Shown piece after piece: positions 1-5,013 of a DNA stretch of 5,013 nt; within the stretch, counting starts at the first letter, position 1; each line of letters begins with the position of its first letter. The translations under genes were made by a program, and so were the position numbers. Source of the stretch: Rhodospirillales bacterium (lineage in GTDB: Bacteria; Pseudomonadota; Gammaproteobacteria; Steroidobacterales; Rariloculaceae). The notes under the pieces are model-generated. The model was not told where the DNA came from and made no database searches. It saw only the letters and a program-made list of their open reading frames with translations. Location: assembly GCA_024640665.1 (NCBI GenBank), contig JAHEEO010000227.1, forward strand, positions 1-5,013. The letters are read 5' to 3'.

Positions 1-380
1 CGCGGGATCGCACCCGCTTGGCGTGTTTCGACAGGGTGTTCGCGGGTTCAGAGCTGACGGCGGGTGATGTTGCCGACGCAGATGCAGGTGGCGAGCCCCA
101 GCCGCAAGTGTTGACCGAGCCTGATCGAAACGATGCCCCGCCCAGTTCTCCGGATGCGCCGGCTGCTGCACTTGTTTCAATTGTCGAAGTACAAACCAAC
201 CGAGCAGGTCGAGCCACGTTTGTGACGGCCGATGGAACAGTGTGGGTGCAGACGGACAGTTATCGCAGGCGGTATCCAGCCGTGCCATTCGATGCAGAGA
301 TTGACGCGGCATCCATGGGCAGCTTTTTCTTGAAAGTGCCCGGCGGTGCTCGTGCCGTGCGTGTCGCGCGCCGCGACTAA
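1..380 (+). CDS. Hypothetical protein, C-terminal part (5' end outside the window)
   Basis: The last 125 residues of a protein whose reading frame is open to the left edge (first whole codon at 3) and ends at TAA 378-380. A TTG at 18 could be read as a start, but the frame continues upstream of it and the first visible residues, DRTRLACFDRVF, look like the interior of a protein. A motif of the form RLACFD/RLACYD is, from memory, common near the N-terminus of small exported gammaproteobacterial proteins, just after a signal peptide, so this is probably an envelope or periplasmic protein; that is inference, as no signal peptide is visible. A low-complexity Asp/Pro/Ala stretch (visible residues about 18-54) follows, then a compact C-terminal domain of about 65 residues, rich in predicted beta strand, containing DGTVWVQTDS, VPFDAEI and GSFFLKVPGG and ending in a basic tail (ARRD). 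I do not recognise a characterised family and assign no function. The uvrA-like gene starts three bases after its stop, in the same frame, so the two probably share a transcript. Confidence 0.72.
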   Translation, partial: RDRTRLACFDRVFAGSELTAGDVADADAGGEPQPQVLTEPDRNDAPPSSPDAPAAALVSIVEVQTNRAGRATFVTADGTVWVQTDSYRRRYPAVPFDAEIDAASMGSFFLKVPGGARAVRVARRD

Positions 381-386
381 ATAGTG
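378..386 (+). promoter_or_regulatory. Stop-start junction TAA-ATA-GTG, possible translational coupling
   Basis: The upstream gene stops at TAA 378-380 and the uvrA-like gene starts at GTG 384-386 in the same frame, with one ATA codon between. The preceding bases (GCGCGCCGCGACTAAATA) hold no purine-rich Shine-Dalgarno. A weak GTG start without such a site, directly after a stop, fits reinitiation by ribosomes that finish the upstream gene. This is inferred from spacing only. Confidence 0.45.
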
Positions 387-3300
387 GTCCGCAAAACTTC
401 ACGCAGACCCGCGATTTCTGTCTTCGGGGCACGGCAGAACAACCTTAAAGACTTTGATCTCGAGCTGCCGTTAAACGAGTTGATAGTCGTCACTGGCGTC
501 AGTGGCTCCGGAAAGTCTTCCCTTGCGTTCGATACCATTTATGCGGAAGGTCAGCGTCGCTATGTAGAAACCTTTTCTGCCTATGCGCGGCAGTTCTTGG
601 ATCGCATGGATAAGCCGCAGGTCGACAAGATCATCGGCATTCCGCCCGCTATAGCCATTGATCAAGCGAACCCTGTTCGTACTTCGCGCTCCACGGTCGG
701 CACGATGACCGAACTCAACGACCATCTCAAGCTATTGTTCGCGCGAGTTGCTCATCTAGTTTGCGGTTCGTGCGGCCAGAGAATTCAGCGCGACGACCCG
801 GACTCAGTCTACGCGAGCGTGCAGGAGTTCGTTAATGGACAGTCGCTCGAAAAGCCAGCAGCAATCGTAACGTTCAAAGTAAGTGTTCCAGAGAATTTCA
901 GTGCAGATGAAATCGAAGGATTTCTTTCCCGGCAAGGCTATACGCGAATTCTCGAGCGGAATGAAGAAAGCCTGACAGTCGTCCAGGACCGGTTTAGATT
1001 GACGGAAGCAAACAAAAGCCGGGCAATCGAAGCCTTTGAGTCCGCATTTCGCGTTGGCCGCGGTCAGCTCTCGGTGCGGTTACAGGAAGAGCCTGAATTA
1101 GGGCTATCGTATTCTTCGCGCCTGCACTGCGCACAGTGCGATCTCAGTTACTCAGTTCCGATTCCCAACAGTTTCTCGTTCAATTCGCCAATTGGCGCAT
1201 GCGAGACATGCCGAGGGTTTGGTCGAACAATGGGTATCGACTATGAGCTTGTCATTCCCAATTCACGATTGAGCTTGGCGGATGGCGCGATCAAACCTTT
1301 GCAAAGTAAGACTTACAAGAAATACCAAACGGAGTTGTTGCGCCACGCCACTGAACGCGGCATCGATACATCTGCGCCCTGGGACGAGCTCGCGGAGCAC
1401 GATCGGGCTTTTGTCATAGAGGGCGAGGGAACGCGGCGACAGAAGAAGTGGTTTGGCTTAAAGCGGTTCTTCGCGTGGCTTGAAAGCAAGAGCTATCGGA
1501 TGCACATACGGGTGCTGCTGGCCAAATATCGCTCTTACGAAACCTGCGAGGCGTGCAACGGCGCTCGTCTCAAGCCCGAATCCCTGTTATGGCGTATCGA
1601 TGGCAGGCCGTTACATGCGGCAGATCTAAATATTCACGACATTCTGCAACTATCGTTGAATGAAGTGCTGGAGTTCTTCGAGTCGTTCGAGTTGCCTGCA
1701 CCGCTCGACGCGGCGCTTGCGCAACTGATGGATGAGATTAAATTACGGCTTCGGTATCTCAATGAAGTGGGTTTAGGCTATCTGAGCCTGGATCGTCAAT
1801 CGCGCTCGCTGAGCGGCGGGGAGGTTCAACGCATTAATCTAACGACCGCGCTCGGCACGTCGCTGGTAAATGCCTTGTTCGTTTTGGATGAACCGAGTGT
1901 CGGGCTGCATGCCCGGGATGTTGGACGCTTGGTAGGCGTGCTGCAAAGACTTCGCGACGCCGGTAATTCGCTCATCGTGGTTGAACACGATGCGCAAGTC
2001 ATGCTCGCGGCAGATCGAATTCTAGATATCGGTCCAGGACCGGGGCACTTGGGCGGAGAGGTTGTATTTAATGGCACTCCGCAAAGCTTGTTGCGGCGGA
2101 AGAATAACTTAACTGCGCAGTATCTCAACGGCACAAAAGTTGTGGCAACTGTGCGCGCGGCTGCAGACGCAGACGCCGGCGATGGGCCCAGCATCAATTT
2201 GCGCGGTGCAGTGCAGCACAATTTGAAAAAAGTGGATGTTGCTATTCCGCTGAACAGGTTCGTAGCGGTTACCGGTGTGAGTGGGTCCGGCAAGTCGACG
2301 CTCGTCCAAGACACGCTGTTTAATGCAATCGCGAGGAGCAAGGGTCACAGCGCAGAACAGCCTGGTGAATACAGCAGCCTGGATGGCGCCGATTTGATTG
2401 ACGATGTTGTATTGGTGGACCAATCGTCAATTGGCAAAACGACGCGTTCAAACCCGGCAAGCTATGTGGGCGCATTTGAGGCGATACGCAAAGTCTTCGC
2501 AGCAGAGGCGCTGTCACATGAACGGGGCTATACAGCGGGTACGTTCAGCTTTAATGCCGGTAACGGGCGTTGCCCAACGTGTTCTGGAAACGGGTTTGAA
2601 CGGATAGAAATGCAATTTCTGAGTGACGTCTATTTGCGTTGCTCTGCCTGTAACGGCAGCCGTTTTCGCAGCGAGATCCTGGAGGTGTGTTACACACCTG
2701 ATGCGGCACAGCAGCCTTTGAGTATTGCCCAAGTGCTGGAGTTGACGGTTGCCGAAGCTGTGAACTTCTTTAGTGGGAGTGTCGAAATTAACACTCGCTT
2801 AGCGCCGCTTATTGCGGTGGGTCTCGGCTATATGACTTTAGGTCAGAGTGTGCCGACACTGTCTGGCGGAGAAGCGCAGCGCCTGAAGTTGGCCGGCTAC
2901 ATCGCTAAGGCTCGAATGCGAAGGCGCGGGGATGCTGAACACCTGCTGTTCTTGTTTGACGAGCCGACAACTGGCCTGCATTTTGCTGATGTGGCGAAAC
3001 TGGTCGCCGCCCTGCGCGAATTATTGGATGCGGGCCATAGCGTGGTTGTGATCGAACACAATCTGGATCTCATAGCAGCAAGTGATTGGGTTATTGATCT
3101 AGGTCCAGAAGGTGGTGACGCTGGCGGCGAGATCGTCGCGACCGGCACTCCACATGAGCTGGCGAAGCTGGGTCACGGGCATACAGCGGCGGCGCTGCGT
3201 ATCCAGCTGTCTGGGCACCCAAACGTAATCGAAGCTTATCAGTTCAAGTCGGAACGAGCGTCAGACAAGCGCGTTGGCGTCAGTGAGTCCGCCAGCAGGC

Positions 3301-5013
3301 CGCGGCACAAAACCATTGCGAAACCTCAAATCGAGATCATTCGTGCACGCGAACACAATTTGAAGGGTATCGACGTTACTCTGCCTAGAGACAAGATTAC
3401 GGCGATTACTGGTGTGAGTGGCAGCGGCAAGAGCACGATCGCATTCGATATATTGTTTGCGGAGGGGCAGCGTCGCTATCTCGAGTCTCTGAATGCCTAT
3501 GCCAGGCAATATGCTGCGCCTGCTGCGCGGCCGGATATCGATGCGGTGCGCGGCATTCCTCCAACAGTGGCGATCGAGCAGCGCACGAGCAGAGGCGGTC
3601 GCAAGAGCACTGTCGCGACGGTTACGGAGATATATCACTATCTGCGTTTGCTGTTTGTGAAGCTCGGGGTCCAGTACTGTCCCGAATGCGATCTGCCAAT
3701 CGAATCGCAGCAAGTGGACGAAATAGTTGCTGACATTCTCGAGCGATACCGCGGTCAGAAAATTGCGTTACTCAGTCCATTGATCATGGGACGTAAAGGT
3801 TATTACACCGATCTTGCGCGGTGGGCTGCGCGGAAGCACTATTCCGAATTGATCGTGGATGGCCAGCAAACGCCAACAGATGCATGGCCACGCCTGGACC
3901 GATTCAAGGACCACAATATCGATCTTCCCGTTGCGGAAATACAGGTTGGGCCAGAGCAGCATGCAGCAATAGAGAGTTTCGTTCGCATCGCTCTCGGGCA
4001 TGGCCGTGGCATGGTGCGGGTGGCGAAGCCTGGCAGGCGTCAGGTTAAGCCGGTGCGGCTTTATTCCACCGAGAGATCCTGTCCGAAATGCGCGCGCAGT
4101 TTTGAGCCGTTGGATCCAAGACTGTTTTCGTTCAATTCACGGTACGGGTGGTGCAATACCTGTTTTGGCACTGGCCAGGTCATCGAGGATTTTGACGCTG
4201 AAGTAACCGGTGAGGAAGCTCGCTGGCTGAGTACCGAGGATGACGCGGATGTGCCGTGCCCGGACTGCAGCGGTCGCCGCTTGCGGGCCGAGGCGATTGC
4301 CGTGCGCTTGCGTGGACGTTCGATCGCAGAATTCACGGCGTTTTCGATCGATTCGGCAGAAGACTATATGCAGAAAATCGATTTCCGCGGTCGAGATGCC
4401 GAGATTGCTGTCGATATCCTGCCGGAGCTGCTGAGCCGCTTGCGTTTTTTGAAACATGTCGGCTTAGGCTATTTGAGTCTCGATCGCGCCGCGCCTACGC
4501 TCAGCGGCGGCGAATCTCAGCGAATACGGCTTGCTGCGCAGCTGGGCTCCAATCTCCGCGGGGTTTGTTATGTGCTTGACGAACCCACCATTGGCTTACA
4601 CGCTCGTGACAATGCACAGTTGCTGGATACGCTCGATGAATTGGCTTGCCGAGGCAATACCGTCGTCGTCGTCGAGCATGATGAAGACACCATTCGTCGC
4701 GCCGATCACATTGTTGATATTGGTCCCGGTGCAGGACGTCTGGGTGGTGAGCTCGTCGTATCCGGGTCGCTGAAGAAGCTGCTGGCCGCGTCTAAGTCAA
4801 TCACTGGCCGTGTCCTTGCGAATCCGCCGCAGCATCCGATGTTTGTCCGGCGTCGGCCCGACAAAACTCAAATGCTCAGCATTGAAGATGCCCGGCAGAA
4901 TAACTTGCAGAAGCTGTCAGTGGATATTCCGTTGGGGCTGTTCGTCGCGGTCAGCGGCGTTAGCGGGAGCGGCAAGAGCACGCTGATTCGCAGCGTGCTG
5001 GTGGGTAATTTGA
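384..5013 (+). CDS. uvrA: Tandem (double-length) UvrA-like excinuclease ABC subunit A, 3' end outside the window
   Basis: A single open frame of 1543 visible residues, with no stop or frameshift. UvrA is the cytoplasmic ABC ATPase that finds bulky or UV-type DNA lesions and loads UvrB in nucleotide excision repair. Four ATPase modules are visible. Walker A is GVSGSGKS in all four (residues 38-45, 631-638, 1010-1017, 1525-1532). LSGGE signatures lie at 476, 826 and 1373; Walker B Asp-Glu pairs at 502/503, 859/860 and 1399/1400; switch histidines at 535, 892 and 1432. Zinc-type cysteine quartets are C249/C252/C273/C276, C730/C733/C753/C756 and C1233/C1236/C1257/C1260. Ordinary UvrA is about 940 residues with two modules, so this is two UvrAs fused. 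GTG 384 is chosen because it is the first start codon after the upstream stop and precedes the usual first strand and GARQNNLKD motif; the first ATG (606) lies beyond Walker A. No good Shine-Dalgarno is seen. It could be the main excision-repair UvrA or an accessory paralogue; the window does not decide. The family call is very secure, the exact role less so. Confidence 0.95.
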   Translation, partial: MVRKTSRRPAISVFGARQNNLKDFDLELPLNELIVVTGVSGSGKSSLAFDTIYAEGQRRYVETFSAYARQFLDRMDKPQVDKIIGIPPAIAIDQANPVRTSRSTVGTMTELNDHLKLLFARVAHLVCGSCGQRIQRDDPDSVYASVQEFVNGQSLEKPAAIVTFKVSVPENFSADEIEGFLSRQGYTRILERNEESLTVVQDRFRLTEANKSRAIEAFESAFRVGRGQLSVRLQEEPELGLSYSSRLHCAQCDLSYSVPIPNSFSFNSPIGACETCRGFGRTMGIDYELVIPNSRLSLADGAIKPLQSKTYKKYQTELLRHATERGIDTSAPWDELAEHDRAFVIEGEGTRRQKKWFGLKRFFAWLESKSYRMHIRVLLAKYRSYETCEACNGARLKPESLLWRIDGRPLHAADLNIHDILQLSLNEVLEFFESFELPAPLDAALAQLMDEIKLRLRYLNEVGLGYLSLDRQSRSLSGGEVQRINLTTALGTSLVNALFVLDEPSVGLHARDVGRLVGVLQRLRDAGNSLIVVEHDAQVMLAADRILDIGPGPGHLGGEVVFNGTPQSLLRRKNNLTAQYLNGTKVVATVRAAADADAGDGPSINLRGAVQHNLKKVDVAIPLNRFVAVTGVSGSGKSTLVQDTLFNAIARSKGHSAEQPGEYSSLDGADLIDDVVLVDQSSIGKTTRSNPASYVGAFEAIRKVFAAEALSHERGYTAGTFSFNAGNGRCPTCSGNGFERIEMQFLSDVYLRCSACNGSRFRSEILEVCYTPDAAQQPLSIAQVLELTVAEAVNFFSGSVEINTRLAPLIAVGLGYMTLGQSVPTLSGGEAQRLKLAGYIAKARMRRRGDAEHLLFLFDEPTTGLHFADVAKLVAALRELLDAGHSVVVIEHNLDLIAASDWVIDLGPEGGDAGGEIVATGTPHELAKLGHGHTAAALRIQLSGHPNVIEAYQFKSERASDKRVGVSESASRPRHKTIAKPQIEIIRAREHNLKGIDVTLPRDKITAITGVSGSGKSTIAFDILFAEGQRRYLESLNAYARQYAAPAARPDIDAVRGIPPTVAIEQRTSRGGRKSTVATVTEIYHYLRLLFVKLGVQYCPECDLPIESQQVDEIVADILERYRGQKIALLSPLIMGRKGYYTDLARWAARKHYSELIVDGQQTPTDAWPRLDRFKDHNIDLPVAEIQVGPEQHAAIESFVRIALGHGRGMVRVAKPGRRQVKPVRLYSTERSCPKCARSFEPLDPRLFSFNSRYGWCNTCFGTGQVIEDFDAEVTGEEARWLSTEDDADVPCPDCSGRRLRAEAIAVRLRGRSIAEFTAFSIDSAEDYMQKIDFRGRDAEIAVDILPELLSRLRFLKHVGLGYLSLDRAAPTLSGGESQRIRLAAQLGSNLRGVCYVLDEPTIGLHARDNAQLLDTLDELACRGNTVVVVEHDEDTIRRADHIVDIGPGAGRLGGELVVSGSLKKLLAASKSITGRVLANPPQHPMFVRRRPDKTQMLSIEDARQNNLQKLSVDIPLGLFVAVSGVSGSGKSTLIRSVLVGNL
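774..1127 (+). other. UvrB-binding-like domain of unit 1, lacking the RKG loop
   Basis: The 118 residues between C130 and C249 sit where UvrA carries its UvrB-binding domain. Homology is supported by the shared tail: GFLSRQGYTRI, then VVQDRFRL and AIEAFESAF, which parallel the LASQGYIRA, VVVDRFKV and LAESFETAL stretches of E. coli UvrA (recalled from memory). The segment that normally reads approximately AP-I-x-x-RKG-E/Y is instead VTFKVSVPENFSADEI, with no RKG. The domain fold is therefore probably present, but the conserved loop is gone and UvrB contact may be weakened or lost. The effect on binding is inference. Confidence 0.75.
1212..1544 (+). other. Insertion domain of unit 1, retained
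   Basis: The 111 residues between C276 and C388 match the place and roughly the length of the UvrA insertion domain (about 125 residues between the same cysteines in E. coli, from memory). Recognisable family features include SLADGAIKP near its start and SAPWDEL in the middle, followed by a basic stretch with KKWFGLKRFF. In known UvrA structures this mobile domain helps contact DNA around the lesion. The basic and aromatic content here suits such a role. Confidence 0.8.
3210..3329 (+). other. Polar linker joining the two UvrA units (residues 943-982)
   Basis: About 40 residues that match no UvrA motif separate the C-terminal end of unit 1 from the first strand of unit 2 (IEIIRAREHNLKGID, from residue 983). 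The segment is rich in Ser, Arg, Lys and Glu, for example FKSERASDKRVGVSESASRP, and is probably flexible. It contains neither a stop nor a plausible separate start with a ribosome binding site, so the two units are made as one chain. The boundaries are approximate. Confidence 0.8.
3690..4079 (+). other. UvrB-binding domain of unit 2, RKG loop retained
   Basis: The 130 residues between C1102 and C1233 fill the UvrB-binding position. SPLIMGRKGYYTDL (from residue 1131; R1137, K1138, G1139) resembles the conserved UvrA stretch that in E. coli reads close to APIIKERKGEHTKTL (from memory). This is the better conserved of the two UvrB-binding domains in the protein and the more likely UvrB docking site. 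That assignment is inferred from conservation. Confidence 0.8.
4164..4256 (+). other. Collapsed insertion domain of unit 2 (31 residues)
   Basis: Between C1260 and C1292 there are only 31 residues, against 111 between the equivalent cysteines of unit 1. The segment is acidic (VIEDFDAEVTGEEARWLSTE is typical) and has none of the insertion-domain motifs seen in unit 1. The flanking zinc module and the CPDC-SGRRL pair are intact and the frame is open, so this is a clean loss of a domain rather than damage to the gene. Confidence 0.85.

Larger units (their letters stand above)
384..3209 (+). other. First UvrA unit (residues 1-942) of the tandem protein
   Basis: This part alone is about as long as a whole UvrA (E. 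coli about 940 residues) and follows its order. ATP-binding I (Walker A 38-45, then AEGQRRYVETFSAYARQFL) leads to a CGSC pair (127/130), a UvrB-binding-like domain (131-248), a zinc module (249-276, CX2C-X20-CX2C), an insertion domain (277-387), a second CEAC pair (388/391), then signature I with Walker B and H535. ATP-binding II follows (Walker A 631-638, DQSSIGKTTRSNPASY, zinc module CX2C-X19-CX2C at 730-756, LSGGE 826, DE 859/860, H892). It ends in HTAAALRIQL, matching the usual C-terminal end of UvrA. All ATPase motifs look intact. The X19 zinc spacing in module II is that of canonical UvrA, where this finger contributes to DNA binding and damage recognition. Confidence 0.93.
3330..5013 (+). 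other. Second UvrA unit (residue 983 onward), cut by the window edge
   Basis: A second UvrA begins with IEIIRAREHNLKGID and Walker A 1010-1017, then AEGQRRYLESLNAYARQY, a CPEC pair (1099/1102), a UvrB-binding-type domain (1103-1232), a zinc module (1233-1260, CX2C-X20-CX2C), a very short spacer and CPDC (1292/1295). Next come VGLGYLSLDR, LSGGE 1373, Walker B DE 1399/1400 and H1432. The fourth module begins with ARQNNLQKL and Walker A 1525-1532, and the window stops 11 residues later. Comparison with unit 1 predicts a further 300 or so residues holding the fourth zinc finger, signature, Walker B and switch histidine. The two first modules share long motifs such as VGLGYLSLDR, but the DNA differs at most synonymous positions, which indicates an old duplication rather than a recent one. 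Confidence 0.93.

Noticed and set aside
18..20. TTG as the start of the upstream gene
   Set aside because: The frame is open to the window edge and the RLACFDR motif begins before it, so the true start lies outside the window.
1826..2341. Antisense open frame of 171 codons
   Set aside because: It lies entirely within the uvrA-like gene, opposite signature I to Walker A2. Its composition is rich in Ser, Thr, Pro and Ala, as expected of a reverse shadow, and it shows no recognisable domain.
552..3479. Identical 12-base words (CAGCGTCGCTAT at 552-563 and 3468-3479) as a direct repeat element
   Set aside because: Both encode the same conserved QRRY motif of the duplicated ATPase modules; the similarity is protein-level and does not extend at DNA level.
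3261..3713. Antisense open frame of 150 codons
   Set aside because: It mirrors the linker and third ATPase module of the uvrA-like gene. No motif or ribosome binding site supports it.
4661..4674. CGTCGTCGTCGTCG run as a microsatellite
   Set aside because: It simply encodes the hydrophobic strand before the conserved E-H of the switch histidine region (V-V-V-V-E-H) and needs no other explanation.
4137..4773. Several overlapping open frames of 64-107 codons on both strands
   Set aside because: All are in other frames across the conserved signature and Walker B region of the third module, where the UvrA reading is unambiguous.
5011..5013. TGA at the very end read as the stop of the uvrA-like gene
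   Set aside because: The gene's frame reads TTG at 5010-5012, so this TGA is out of frame and the gene continues past the window.

Overview
The window is coding throughout, all on the + strand, and holds two genes: the 3' end of a small hypothetical protein gene (to 380), and a very large UvrA-family gene that begins at 384 and is still open at the last base. The moderately GC-rich sequence, the GTG start and the style of the upstream protein (an RLACFDR motif and a C-terminal GSFFLKVPGG segment) suggest a gammaproteobacterium, perhaps near the Xanthomonadales/Nevskiales. The taxonomy is inference only.

The main content is one uninterrupted reading frame of at least 1543 residues that encodes two UvrA proteins head to tail. 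Residues 1-942 form a complete UvrA-like unit with two ABC ATPase modules, two zinc-binding modules and an insertion domain, about the length of a whole ordinary UvrA. A polar linker of about 40 residues (943-982) follows. A second UvrA-like unit starts at residue 983 and is cut by the window edge just after the Walker A motif of the fourth ATPase module. If the missing end matches the end of the first unit, the full protein would be about 1850 residues.

The two units are not equivalent. The first keeps a long insertion domain (111 residues between the flanking cysteine pairs), but its UvrB-binding-like domain lacks the RKG loop. The second keeps the RKG loop, but its insertion domain has shrunk to 31 residues. 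Ordinary UvrA works as a homodimer, so the fusion could be a covalent pseudo-dimer in which one half reads DNA and the other recruits UvrB. Large tandem UvrA-like proteins are, to my knowledge, already known in bacterial genomes, so the class is probably not new; the uneven division of accessory domains is the point most worth checking.

The two genes are in the same frame and separated by TAA-ATA-GTG, three bases between stop and start, with no clear ribosome binding site. They are probably cotranscribed and may be translationally coupled. No RNA gene, mobile element, CRISPR array, terminator or free promoter region was seen.
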